Below are positions 24,393 through 32,865 of a DNA stretch of 64,000 nucleotides, piece by piece. Source of the stretch: Rhodocyclales bacterium GT-UBC (lineage in GTDB: Bacteria > Pseudomonadota > Gammaproteobacteria > Burkholderiales > Rhodocyclaceae). Location of the stretch: NCBI GenBank assembly GCA_003583745.1, contig QXPY01000004.1, forward strand, positions 124,001-188,000, written 5' to 3'. The translations under genes were made by a program, and so were the position numbers. The notes below the pieces were generated by a model. It was not told the DNA's origin. It made no database searches and saw only the letters and a list, made by a program, of their open reading frames with translations. Each line of letters opens with the position of its first letter. Positions within the stretch are counted from its first letter, which is position 1.

Positions 24393-25888
24393 GCATCAGC
24401 GAGATTGATGATCCGTTTGCTCCATGGGGAGAATTGTTGACGTTCGGTAACCCTTGGCATGGCAAACAGGATGCGGATGGCCTGAAGCGCCTGGACGGTA
24501 TAGCGATGACGCTGCCCGAAGGGGTGACGCATCACCGCGTTGAGGATGGGGGTGCGCGGTTAATCGATTTCGGCATTCCTGCGCCCGAGGAAATGAGCGA
24601 GGCCGAAAAGGCGGCCGGCATCACCTGGTGGAATAAGGCGATCCTGGCTGGCAGCGGATTAAGTCTTGCAGCACCGCATCGCGTTTATAACCCTGTCCGT
24701 GGGGCCCAGGCCGATGCACTGCTTTTTCGTTCGGTGAGTTGGCCGGTGCGGTGTCAGGACGGGACGGTTTATATGTGCTGGTATTCACCGGACAAGCTGA
24801 TCCGTGTTGCTAAGCTCGAGCAGCCTTATCCGACCATTCCCGAGAACACGACAGGCGGCGTCAATGCACTGACTTTGGGATCAGCTGTGGTTGATAGCGT
24901 GGTCGTAGGGACTGGCTCACACCAGACATTCAAGTGGATCAACTTTTCGCCTTCAGGCCGGCGCGCTGCATTGCATGTCGCGTACATCAACCTGGAACAG
25001 ATCATTGTCGTTCACCAGATTATTGAGTTCGACATCGCATCCGGATCAACCAGCGAGCCGCCCGTTGTTGCGATTACTCAAGCGAGGACTGGGCAACAGC
25101 TAACAACGTTCTCAAGCGATTTCAGTGTTGTCGAGATTCGCGAGCAAGCGATGGATCAAGTCGATTTTGGGCAGGAGTTCCTTGTTCAATCCGATGATCC
25201 GAATATCCGGAGGGAGCGCATTTGGGGACGGTTTGAGCCTTCTGGGACGCCTTATTCAGGTTTCCCAAAGACGTGCAGCAATGGCGTTGATGCGAGCAGT
25301 ACACTTCAGACACTTGTCGTGACATACGATGGCGCCGGAAATCGCGTTGAGCTTGGCTTCAAAGAAGAGGGATCGCAGGTTTATACAGGATCGATCGATC
25401 AGCCTGGCTATGCGTTCGACTACGTGATTGACGGCAACGGCACCTACATTTCCGGCGTCATGGCGGTGAAAAAGTTGGAGATGAATACGACTTACGCGCA
25501 GCACTCAAAGTCATACATGACCAGGAATGGGGCGCAGGTTGGGACGGCTCTCCGAGAGCAGCATCAAACCGGAGTTTGGAGCCATTTCGAAGAGTGGCGA
25601 GGGGCTTCAAATGTGTCGTCGGGCGATCCGAATGGAACGATTTCCGATACAAGCATTTCAGCTGGGGTTGTGCCGCTTTACGGCAATTTGATCGTCGCAG
25701 TGAATCCCGGAATCACATACGACAGCGGACGCAATCCTGATTCAAATACGCACGCCGTTTATGGATACGCATCGGGCGATTCTGGCGTTATGCAGAGCAG
25801 CCAACTCGGCAGCTTTATCGACATCAGGGAATTCGCAGTCGATCCTCAGACAGGATTATTCACACCAGGCGTCACGAGATACTTTTAG
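24389..25888 (+). CDS. Terminal phage tail protein, 499 aa
   Basis: This is the last gene before the prophage end. The protein is strand-rich with Trp/Gly turns (PWGELLTFGNPWHGKQDADG, VRCQDGTVYMCWYSPDKLI, YTGSIDQPGYAFDYVIDGNG). It may be a tail-tip or adsorption protein. No chaperone-plus-fibre pair or invertase was found behind it, so host range switching of the Mu gin type is not visible. Confidence 0.6.
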   Translation: MSISEIDDPFAPWGELLTFGNPWHGKQDADGLKRLDGIAMTLPEGVTHHRVEDGGARLIDFGIPAPEEMSEAEKAAGITWWNKAILAGSGLSLAAPHRVYNPVRGAQADALLFRSVSWPVRCQDGTVYMCWYSPDKLIRVAKLEQPYPTIPENTTGGVNALTLGSAVVDSVVVGTGSHQTFKWINFSPSGRRAALHVAYINLEQIIVVHQIIEFDIASGSTSEPPVVAITQARTGQQLTTFSSDFSVVEIREQAMDQVDFGQEFLVQSDDPNIRRERIWGRFEPSGTPYSGFPKTCSNGVDASSTLQTLVVTYDGAGNRVELGFKEEGSQVYTGSIDQPGYAFDYVIDGNGTYISGVMAVKKLEMNTTYAQHSKSYMTRNGAQVGTALREQHQTGVWSHFEEWRGASNVSSGDPNGTISDTSISAGVVPLYGNLIVAVNPGITYDSGRNPDSNTHAVYGYASGDSGVMQSSQLGSFIDIREFAVDPQTGLFTPGVTRYF

Positions 25889-25930
25889 CGTACGCAATTT
25901 AGTTGCACGGTGCGAAATTTACATCCATCC

Positions 25931-25965
25931 CAATTATCTCGCGTTGCTGTTTCATTTATCTCGCG
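25931..25965. repeat. Tandem transposase end-binding-like repeats at prophage right end
   Basis: CAATTATCTCGCG (25931-25943) and CATTTATCTCGCG (25953-25965) match at 12 of 13 positions and repeat with a 22-bp period, two helical turns. They lie between the last phage gene and the host gene, where Mu-type phages have transposase-binding sites. The terminal CA is probably within the next 30 bases (candidates at 25983-25984 and 25988-25989). Confidence 0.6.
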
Positions 25966-26010
25966 GCCTTACAGTTTCGGAGCATTTCAGGATTTGTTAT
26001 GGAGATTGAT

Positions 26011-26793
26011 TCAGCCTTGATCAAAGTGAGCGGTGATTTTGCCCAGGCCTTCGATTTCGGCATTGAAGGTGTCGCCCGGAGCAATGGTCGCCATGGGCCC
26101 CAGCGAACCCGTCATGATGATGTCGCCGGCTTGCAGGGGCTGGCCGATGCTCACCAGCTTGTCGGCCAGCCAGGCGAGGGCGTTCAGCGGGTTGCCCAGG
26201 CAGGCGGCGCCACTGCCGCTGGATACGGTTTCGCCGTGGCGTTCGGTAATCATCTTGCAGCGCACGATGTCGAAGTCGGATAGCTGCCGAGGGCGGGAAC
26301 CGAGGATTAACTGGCTGCCGGCCGAGTTGTCGGCGATGAAATCGGCGGCCGATACATCCCAGCCGGCGACTCGGCAACCAACGATTTCGAAGGCGGGAAC
26401 GACATAGGCGATGGCGCCAATCAGATCGGCGAAGGTGTGGTGGGTGTGGTCGAGCGGTCGTTCAAGAATGACGGCGACTTCGGTTTCGATCTTGGGTTGA
26501 ATCAGAGTCGCGCAATCGATGTCGGCGCCTTCCGGCTGGCACATGTCGGCGAAAAGGACGCCGTGGGTCGGCTGGTCGATGCCCATTTGCTGCTGGACCA
26601 TGCGCGAGGCGAGCGCAATCTTGCGTCCGACCGGCCGGCGGCCTTGAGCGGTCCAGTGCGTTTCGTTGAGGCGCTGCACGGCATAGGCGGATTCGATATC
26701 CGTGGCGGCAATCAGGTCGCGGATCGGCGGGCAGGGCGTGTGGTGAAGTTGGGCGGTGCGCAGGCGGTCGGCGGCGCGTTCAATGGCGTTCAT
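26011..26793 (-). CDS. 2-keto-4-pentenoate hydratase-like (FAH/MhpD family)
   Basis: The 260-residue protein fits the MhpD/2-oxopent-4-enoate hydratase family in length and motifs: GRKIALASRMVQQQMGI, PKIETEVAVIL, DNSAGSQLILG, GNPLNALAWLA and IIMTGSLGPM. These enzymes add water to or decarboxylate 2-keto-enoic acids with a divalent metal held by acidic residues. It is the distal gene of a leftward operon with a galactarate-type dehydratase and a sugar-acid transporter, so its substrate may be a keto-deoxy sugar-acid product rather than a catechol ring-cleavage product. The prophage is inserted just after its stop codon. Confidence 0.8.
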   Translation of the reverse strand: MNAIERAADRLRTAQLHHTPCPPIRDLIAATDIESAYAVQRLNETHWTAQGRRPVGRKIALASRMVQQQMGIDQPTHGVLFADMCQPEGADIDCATLIQPKIETEVAVILERPLDHTHHTFADLIGAIAYVVPAFEIVGCRVAGWDVSAADFIADNSAGSQLILGSRPRQLSDFDIVRCKMITERHGETVSSGSGAACLGNPLNALAWLADKLVSIGQPLQAGDIIMTGSLGPMATIAPGDTFNAEIEGLGKITAHFDQG

Positions 26794-26888
26794 CGGTATC
26801 CGGTTTTCAAGTTGGGAATGCCCGGTGCGGGCGACGCGAAAACGATGGGGGCCAGCCTGATATCAGCCGACGCCCCATCATCAGGCGC

Positions 26889-28028
26889 TCAGGGGCGCTG
26901 GCCGATTTCGACCTGTTCGCGCGTCCAGCCGGCGACGCGTTCGCTCAGGCTCAGGCCGAGGCCGGGGCGCGTTGGCACGATCATGCGGCCGTCCTTGACC
27001 TCCAGGCGCTCGTTGAACAGCGGCTCCAGCCATTCGAAATGCTCGACCCAGGGTTCGGTCGGGTAGGTGGCGGCCAGGTGGACATGCAGTTCCATCGCAA
27101 AATGCGGCGCGATCATCAGGCCGGCATGGCTGGCCAGGGTTTGCACCTTCAGGTAAGGCGTGATGCCGCCGACGCGTGGGCCATCCGGCATCAGGTAGTC
27201 GGCGGCGCGGTGGCGGATCAGCTCGCCATGCTCGGCGGCACTGGTCAGCATTTCCCCGGTGGCGATCGGCGTGTCGAACTGCGCGGCGAGCGCGGCATGG
27301 CCCTCGTAGTCGTAGCAGTCGAGCGGTTCTTCGATCCAGATCAGATTGAATTGCTCGAAGGTCCGGCACATGCGCTGGGCGGTCGGGCGGTCCCATTGCT
27401 GGTTGGCGTCGACCATCAGCGGGAAATCGCCCAGGTGTTCGCGCACGGTGGCGACGCGCTTGATGTCGAGGGCGCAATCCGGCTGGCCGACCTTGAGCTT
27501 GATGCCGCCGATGCCCTTGGCGCGCGAGGCGTCGGTATTGACCAGCAGTTGTTCCAATGGCGTGTGCAGGAAGCCGCCGGAAGTGTTGTAGCAGCGCACC
27601 GAATCGCGTTCCGAACCGAGCAGCTTGGCCAGCGAGAGGTTGGCGCGCTTCGCCTTCATGTCCCACAGCGCCACGTCGAAAGCGCCGATCGCCTGGGTGG
27701 ACAGTCCGCTACGGCCGACCGAGGCGCCGGCCCAGCACAGCTTGACCCAGGCCTTGGAAATATCGTTCGGGTCCTCGCCGATCAGGGCCGGGGCGATTTC
27801 CTTGGCGTGGGCGAACTGGCCCGGCCCGCCGGCCCGCTTGGAATAGCTGAAGCCGAGGCCCTTGTGGCCGTCGACGGTTTCGATCTCGACGAACAGCATG
27901 GCGATTTCGGTCATCGGCTTCTGGCGGCCGGTCAGCACCTTGGCATCGCTGATCGGGTTGGCTAGCGGCAGATAGCATGAGGAAATCTTGATCCAGGCAA
28001 TGCGGTCATTGGAAGCGTTTTGTGACAT
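26889..28028 (-). CDS. L-talarate/galactarate dehydratase (enolase superfamily)
   Basis: The 379-residue protein closely follows, from memory, the Salmonella L-talarate/galactarate dehydratase: ISDAKVLTGRQKP, GFSYSKRAGG, CYNTSGGFLHTPL. Mandelate-racemase-type active-site residues are all visible: K177 and K179 (KLKVGQ), metal ligands D207 (DANQQWD), E233 (WIEEPLD) and E259 (TGEML), and H309 (APHFAME). The family removes a proton alpha to a carboxylate and eliminates water, giving 5-keto-4-deoxy-glucarate from galactarate. An AAGGAG Shine-Dalgarno precedes the ATG. It lies between transporter and hydratase genes. Confidence 0.9.
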   Translation of the reverse strand: MSQNASNDRIAWIKISSCYLPLANPISDAKVLTGRQKPMTEIAMLFVEIETVDGHKGLGFSYSKRAGGPGQFAHAKEIAPALIGEDPNDISKAWVKLCWAGASVGRSGLSTQAIGAFDVALWDMKAKRANLSLAKLLGSERDSVRCYNTSGGFLHTPLEQLLVNTDASRAKGIGGIKLKVGQPDCALDIKRVATVREHLGDFPLMVDANQQWDRPTAQRMCRTFEQFNLIWIEEPLDCYDYEGHAALAAQFDTPIATGEMLTSAAEHGELIRHRAADYLMPDGPRVGGITPYLKVQTLASHAGLMIAPHFAMELHVHLAATYPTEPWVEHFEWLEPLFNERLEVKDGRMIVPTRPGLGLSLSERVAGWTREQVEIGQRP

Positions 28029-28116
28029 GTGAAACTCCTTTTTCTTTCGGGTATTGATCGTTCGGGCCGGCTTGCGCCGGGCCCGCAGCGGCTTTCTCTG
28101 TTGTTTGAGGTCGGGG

Positions 28117-29439
28117 TTACGCAGATGGCGTGGGTGAGTTGACTTCGAGGCGCTCCAGCTTGCCGACGATAAACAGGTACGAGCAGGCGCCCAGCGCGCC
28201 CATTGCGGCGACGTAGGTCAACGCCGCTTCGAACGAGCCGGTGGTGGAGACGAAGTAGCCGATGGCCAATGGGGTGACGATGCTGGCCAGGTTACCGAAC
28301 AGGTTGAACATGCCGCCGCTGATCCCCATGCTCTCCTTGGGCGAGACGTCGCCGACGATGCACCAGCCGAGATTGCCGACGCCCTTGGCGAAGAAGGCCA
28401 GCGACATGACGCCGATCACGATGGCGTCCGACGAGACGTAATTGGCTACGACGATGGTGCTGGACAGGAACAGGCCGACGATGATCGGCGTCTTGCGGGC
28501 GACCGTCAGGCTGAAGCCGCGGCGCAGGAACCAGTCCGACCAGAGGCCGCCGAACATGCCGCCGGCAAAGCCGCAAATGGCCGGTACGGCGGCAACGAAA
28601 CCGACCTTGAGGATGGACATCCCCTTGGCCTCGATCAGGTAGGTCGGGAACCAGGTCAGGAAGAACCAGGTGATCGAGGTCAGGCAGAACTGGCCGATAT
28701 AGATACCGACCATCATCCGGTTGGCCGAGATCGATTTCAGTTGCGCCCAGCTGAACGGCGTCTTGACGTCGCCGATCTGGGGCAGGCCGCCGCCGGCTTC
28801 GATATAGTCAATTTCGGCCTGGTTGGCCCGTTTGTGTTTCTTCGGTTCATGCACAACCTTGAACCAGAGCAGGCCGAGCACGATGCCGGCCGCGCCGGTC
28901 AGGAAAAAGATCTGTTGCCAGCCCCAGTAATGCAGGGTCATGGTCATCACCGGTGTGAAAACGGCCAGCGCGAAATACTGGGCTGACTGGAAAATGGCCG
29001 TCGCCAGCCCGCGCTCGTGACGCGGAAACCACATCACGGTCAGGCGATTGTTGGCCGGGAAGGCCGGCGATTCGGCGATCCCCATCAGGAAGCGCAGGGT
29101 AAACAGCGCCATCAGGGCCGACGAAAAGAGATCGACGAAGCCTTGCATGAAGGTAAAGGCCGACCAGGTGATCAGGCTGACGCCATAAACCAGGCGCGAG
29201 CCGAAGCGGTCGAGGATGACGCCGCCGGGTATCTGCATCGCCGTATAGGCCCAGCCGAAGGCTGAAAAAGCGATGCCCATGGTGATCGCATCGAACCCCA
29301 GGTCCTTGCGCATGCTGGGGGCAGCAATCGACAGCGTGGCGCGGTCGACGTAGTTGAAGACCGTGACCAGAAACACCATGGCCAGGATCAGAAAGCGAAC
29401 ATTACTTTTTTTCGGTAAACCTTCCCTCGGTTGATTCAT
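28117..29439 (-). CDS. MFS sugar-acid transporter (ACS family, GarP/GudP-like)
   Basis: The 440-residue protein has about twelve transmembrane helices and the anion:cation symporter hallmarks: FNYVDRATLSIAAPSM after helix 1 and DRFGSRLVYG in the helix 2-3 loop. The cytoplasmic middle loop is charged (HEPKKHKRANQAEIDYIEAG). Such transporters import glucarate, galactarate or galactonate with protons. It heads the leftward operon and starts opposite the LacI gene. Confidence 0.87.
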   Translation of the reverse strand: MNQPREGLPKKSNVRFLILAMVFLVTVFNYVDRATLSIAAPSMRKDLGFDAITMGIAFSAFGWAYTAMQIPGGVILDRFGSRLVYGVSLITWSAFTFMQGFVDLFSSALMALFTLRFLMGIAESPAFPANNRLTVMWFPRHERGLATAIFQSAQYFALAVFTPVMTMTLHYWGWQQIFFLTGAAGIVLGLLWFKVVHEPKKHKRANQAEIDYIEAGGGLPQIGDVKTPFSWAQLKSISANRMMVGIYIGQFCLTSITWFFLTWFPTYLIEAKGMSILKVGFVAAVPAICGFAGGMFGGLWSDWFLRRGFSLTVARKTPIIVGLFLSSTIVVANYVSSDAIVIGVMSLAFFAKGVGNLGWCIVGDVSPKESMGISGGMFNLFGNLASIVTPLAIGYFVSTTGSFEAALTYVAAMGALGACSYLFIVGKLERLEVNSPTPSA

Positions 29440-29572
29440 TTTTTAGCCCTCCGTAGAAGTGATTGGGCTGTCGCACAGGCGATTGGCGGACCTTTTCAGC
29501 GGTGGGCCGTCGGCTGCTTGGACAGGATATCCGTGCTTCGTTTTCATGTTCGAATGACTGTTTCGAAATAAA

Positions 29573-29588
29573 ATGATAGCGCTATCAT
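29573..29588. promoter_or_regulatory. LacI-type operator 1 (transporter side)
   Basis: ATGATAGCGCTATCAT is a perfect 16-bp palindrome with a central GC, the usual form of LacI/GalR-family operators. It is 134 bases upstream of the transporter start. Confidence 0.75.
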
Positions 29589-29748
29589 GCTTGCACGAAA
29601 AAATTGAAAAGGCAAAAATATTCGCGTTTTGTGTCGGTTTTGTTGAGGTGTTTATTTGTTTTATATTCGTAATTCAATGGCTTGCATTTTTGCATTGTTT
29701 GTCTGGATTGCTCTGTTAAATCTAGTGCGTGATTTTTTCTGGTTGAAA

Positions 29749-29764
29749 ATGATAGCTCTAGCAT
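29749..29764. promoter_or_regulatory. LacI-type operator 2 (regulator side)
   Basis: ATGATAGCTCTAGCAT differs from operator 1 at two positions and starts 176 bp from it. It lies 127 bases upstream of the LacI gene. Two sites at this distance fit repression by looping plus autoregulation. Confidence 0.65.
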
Positions 29765-29890
29765 TTGGTGCCGGAGAACGCGTCCGGCAGTGAGGCGCGC
29801 GATCCGCGCTTGTGGCGGATCAACGGTGGATAGGCGACCTGTTAAGATTCGCCGCACCCATGTCATGCCCATTCCACGCCCGCACTCACC

Positions 29891-30931
29891 ATGTCTGACC
29901 CCATCAAGCCTAAATCAGGCAAGCGATCGTCATCGGCCCGCCAAAGTGCGCCGACCCTCGATGACGTGGCGCGGATCACCGGTTTGTCGCCGATCACCAT
30001 TTCGCGGGCGCTGAACAATCCCAAGCTGGTTCGGCCGCAGACCATCGAAAAGGTCATGGAAGCGGTCGCCAGGACCGGCTATATCCCGAACATGCAGGCC
30101 GGCAGCCTGGCCTCGCGGCGCAGCCGGCTGGTCGCGGCCATCGTGCCGCAACTGACCAACGCCATGTTCGTCGATACCGTTCAGGGCTTGAGCGATCAGC
30201 TGGCCGCTCATGGCTATCAACTGCTGCTCTGCCTGACCGGCTATTCGCAAAAGCACGAAGAGGAACTGGTTTCGGCCATCCTGTCGCGGCGGCCGGATGG
30301 CATTGTGCTGACCGGCATCAACCATTCCCAGGAACTCCGGAAGACCTTGCTGTCGGCGGCCATTCCCGTCGTCGAGACCTGGGATCTGACACCGACGCCG
30401 ATCGATATGCTGGTCGGCTTCTCGCATGAAAAAATCGGCAGCCGGATCGGCGAATACCTGGTCGGCAAGGGTTATCGCCGCTTCGGCTTCGTCTGGGCGG
30501 ACGACGAGCGGGCGGCAATTCGGCGTAGAAGCATTCTCGATGTGCTGGGCAAGCAAGGGATCGTCGATGCGCCGACCGCCCTGGTGCCGACGCCGGCTTC
30601 ACTGCAACTGGGGCGCCAGGGATTCGCCGAGTTGTTTGCGGCGCGGCAGGATTTCGACGTCATCGTCTGCAGTTCCGATGCGCTGGCCCAAGGGGTCATC
30701 ACGGAAGCTACAGTGTGCGGAATATCCATTCCCGGCCAACTGGCCGTCATGGGCTTTGGCGACCTCGACTTTTCGGCCCATACCTCGCCGGCCATTTCGA
30801 CGATTCACATCGACAAGCGGGCGCTCGGCGTGCAGGCGGCCGATGCCCTGGTGGCGAAAATCCAGGGGCAGCCCTTGGCCGAGCGCATCATCGATGTCGG
30901 CTTCGAACTGATCGAGCGCGAAACCACCTGA
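29891..30931 (+). CDS. LacI-family transcriptional regulator of sugar-acid genes
   Basis: Residues about 20-65 are the LacI helix-turn-helix and hinge (TLDDVARITGLSPITISRAL, NMQAGSLASRRS). Residues 70-346 are the periplasmic-binding-protein-like effector domain (LVAAIVPQLTNAMF, DVIVCSSDALAQGV). The sequence is of the GntR (gluconate repressor) subtype in style. It is divergent from the dehydratase/transporter operon, and the operators between them suit this protein. The inducer is likely a sugar acid. Confidence 0.88.
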   Translation: MSDPIKPKSGKRSSSARQSAPTLDDVARITGLSPITISRALNNPKLVRPQTIEKVMEAVARTGYIPNMQAGSLASRRSRLVAAIVPQLTNAMFVDTVQGLSDQLAAHGYQLLLCLTGYSQKHEEELVSAILSRRPDGIVLTGINHSQELRKTLLSAAIPVVETWDLTPTPIDMLVGFSHEKIGSRIGEYLVGKGYRRFGFVWADDERAAIRRRSILDVLGKQGIVDAPTALVPTPASLQLGRQGFAELFAARQDFDVIVCSSDALAQGVITEATVCGISIPGQLAVMGFGDLDFSAHTSPAISTIHIDKRALGVQAADALVAKIQGQPLAERIIDVGFELIERETT

Positions 30932-31159
30932 TTTCACCTTCCACGCCTGACGCGGGCGCCTTCTGCCGGCGATTCATGGCGGGTATGGATTGATCGTCTT
31001 TCTGGATTGGACGCAGGCGGCCGGCCACGCCAAGATTGATCGACTCGAGGCTCGTCAACGGGCGAGTGCGGGCGATGCATCCGGGCAGGCGGCCAGCCGA
31101 GCCGGATCGTTGGCGGGAGGCGACGGCTTCCCGCCTGACAATGCGGATACGGAGGCGGT

Positions 31160-31909
31160 ATGGCAGAAAAAGTGGCGTTGGTAACGGGGGCGGGCAGTGG
31201 TATTGGCCGGGCGTCGGCGCTGGCTTTGGCACAAGCGGGCTATGCCGTGGTGCTGGCCGGGCGGCGGGCCGAGGCCTTGCAGCAAACAGCCGAGGTCATC
31301 GGCGGCGGCAAGGCGACGCTGGTCGTGCCGACCGATGTGACTCAAGTTGCTGAGGTCGATGCGCTGTTTGCCGCTATCGAACGCCGTTTCGGTCGGCTTG
31401 ATGTCCTGTTCAACAATGCAGGCGGCAACGTGCGCGGTGTGGCGTTCGAGGATTTGAGCTACGAGAACTGGCTCTCGGTGATCAACGTCAATTTCAACGG
31501 CATGTTCCTGGTTGCCCAAGGGGCATTCCGGATGATGAAAGCGCAGCGCCCCCAGGGCGGGCGGATCATCAACAACGGTTCGATCTCGGCGCACGCGCCG
31601 CGCCCGGATTCGGCCCCCTACACCGCCAGCAAGCATGCCGTGACCGGCCTGACCAAGTGCATTTCGCTCGATGGGCGTCAGTACGATATCGCCTGCAGCC
31701 AGATCGACATCGGCAATGCCTATACCGAGTTCTCCGAACGGATGTCGAGAGGCGTCAAGCAGGCCAATGGCGAAATCGCCGTCGAGGCGATGATGGACGT
31801 CGCGCAGGTCGGCGAGGCCATCGTGCACATGGCGAATCTGCCGCTCGATACCAATATCCAGTTCATGACCATCATGGCGACCAAGATGCCCTTTGTCGGG
31901 CGCGGCTAG
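31160..31909 (+). CDS. SDR-family oxidoreductase
   Basis: The 249-residue protein has the classical short-chain dehydrogenase motifs: TGAGSGIG (residues 9-16) for NAD(P), NNAGG (85-89), catalytic S141, Y154 and K158 (YTASK). GGAGGCGG precedes the ATG. It lies downstream of the LacI gene in the same direction, separated by 228 bp, and may reduce or oxidise a sugar-acid intermediate. The substrate cannot be told from sequence. Confidence 0.85.
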   Translation: MAEKVALVTGAGSGIGRASALALAQAGYAVVLAGRRAEALQQTAEVIGGGKATLVVPTDVTQVAEVDALFAAIERRFGRLDVLFNNAGGNVRGVAFEDLSYENWLSVINVNFNGMFLVAQGAFRMMKAQRPQGGRIINNGSISAHAPRPDSAPYTASKHAVTGLTKCISLDGRQYDIACSQIDIGNAYTEFSERMSRGVKQANGEIAVEAMMDVAQVGEAIVHMANLPLDTNIQFMTIMATKMPFVGRG

Positions 31910-32079
31910 GCCGGTCCCGCCGGCCGCTCGGCCGGGAGTTTCGCGAAATCGTGCCGGTGCTGCCGGCGCGGCCGCTTGAAGACGGCCGAATTGCAGGTGG
32001 CACAAGGCTTGGCGGAGGGCGCTGACCGTATGGCAAAGATGTAGTAGCCTTGCGTCCCCTTTCGCTGTCGAACCTGGAC

Positions 32080-32865
32080 ATGGTCATGACGCGTGGATTG
32101 CAACGCGCCACCTTCAATCGCTCCGCCCTCGTCCGCGTTTTGTCCGACGCCCGCCCGGAAGTGCCTGCGCCGAAATACGATTTCGGTGAGCGCCTTGGGC
32201 AGTGGCTGGATTTTTCGGATGCGCTGACGCTCTATTCGGTCCTCAATGCCGAGGCCGGCAGCGCCACGTCCATGCCGCCGGTCGACAACGGCCTGCCGGC
32301 CCAGTTGGCCCGCGTCCGGCGCAGCCTGAGCCAGGCCATCGAGCACGACGGCGTGTTCCAGGTCGATCCGGACGGCCTGCCAGCGCGCATCCCGTTCCCG
32401 ACGCCCTTGCCGAATGCAACGGTGGAAAGCGCCGCCGATTTTTCGCCTTATCACCGCTACTACCTGGCGCATCAGCGCGACATGAACGCCGCCATCACCG
32501 CCTTGCGCGCCAATGCCCGCAAGCAGTTGGCCGGTCAGTCGGCGGCCGGCCGGCAACTGGCTGAGCTGGATGCCGCCTTTGAAAAATTCCTCTCCACCCG
32601 CGAGCGCAATCTGCTGGGCAATATCCCGATCATGCTCAGCCAGCGCTTCCATCAGCGCTACGCCGAACATCGGGCGCATCTGCCCGATGGCGCGGTCGAT
32701 GATCCGGCCACCTGGGCGCAGGCCGGCGGCTGGCTCGAAGCCTTCTGCCACGATGCCCGAACGGTCCTGCTTGCCGAGCTGGAGCTGCGCCTGAAGCCCG
32801 CCGCCGGCCTGATCGCCGCGCTGGCGGCCGGCCCCGGCGAACCCCACGAAAACGAAATGCCATGA
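32080..32865 (+). CDS. zorF: DUF3348 protein, ZorF-like
   Basis: The product (261 residues from ATG 32080; TTG 32050 or ATG 32086 are alternatives) has the DUF3348 pattern: FGERLGQWLDFSDALTLYSV near the N-terminus and HRYYLAHQRDMNAAITALR in the middle. It overlaps the DUF802/ZorA gene by ATGA. DUF3348 and DUF2894 proteins next to ZorA- and ZorB-like genes define, as far as I recall, type III Zorya, where they are called ZorF and ZorG. Their molecular roles are not known; an effector or regulatory role is inferred. Confidence 0.75.
   Translation: MVMTRGLQRATFNRSALVRVLSDARPEVPAPKYDFGERLGQWLDFSDALTLYSVLNAEAGSATSMPPVDNGLPAQLARVRRSLSQAIEHDGVFQVDPDGLPARIPFPTPLPNATVESAADFSPYHRYYLAHQRDMNAAITALRANARKQLAGQSAAGRQLAELDAAFEKFLSTRERNLLGNIPIMLSQRFHQRYAEHRAHLPDGAVDDPATWAQAGGWLEAFCHDARTVLLAELELRLKPAAGLIAALAAGPGEPHENEMP

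Larger units (their letters stand above)
1..25989. mobile_element. Mu-like (BcepMu-type) transposable prophage, right part
   Basis: A DDE transposase, Ner/gp16-like protein, XRE repressor and a full siphophage tail set lie together and end just before the stop of a chromosomal hydratase gene. Leftward transposition genes and rightward structural genes on either side of a repressor match the layout known for BcepMu. The left end is outside the window. The right end lies between the last tail gene (stop at 25888) and 26010; two transposase-site-like repeats at 25931-25965 support this. The exact terminal CA and target duplication could not be fixed. Confidence 0.9.
29440..29890. promoter_or_regulatory. 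Divergent control region of sugar-acid locus
   Basis: The 451-bp gap between the transporter and the LacI gene is AT-rich in its middle and holds two related operators (29573-29588 and 29749-29764). No clear gene is present; a minus-strand frame of 95 codons here has unnatural composition. Promoters for both directions must lie here, but no good -35/-10 pair could be fixed. Confidence 0.6.

Noticed and set aside
1..25989. Gene transfer agent or contractile tailocin
   Set aside because: A DDE transposase, repressor and end repeats point to a transposable prophage, and no tail sheath is present; the missing packaging block alone does not prove domestication.
29585..29872. 95-codon minus-strand frame in the LacI divergent region
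   Set aside because: It overlaps an operator, has AT-driven composition unlike neighbouring genes and would sit inside the control region.
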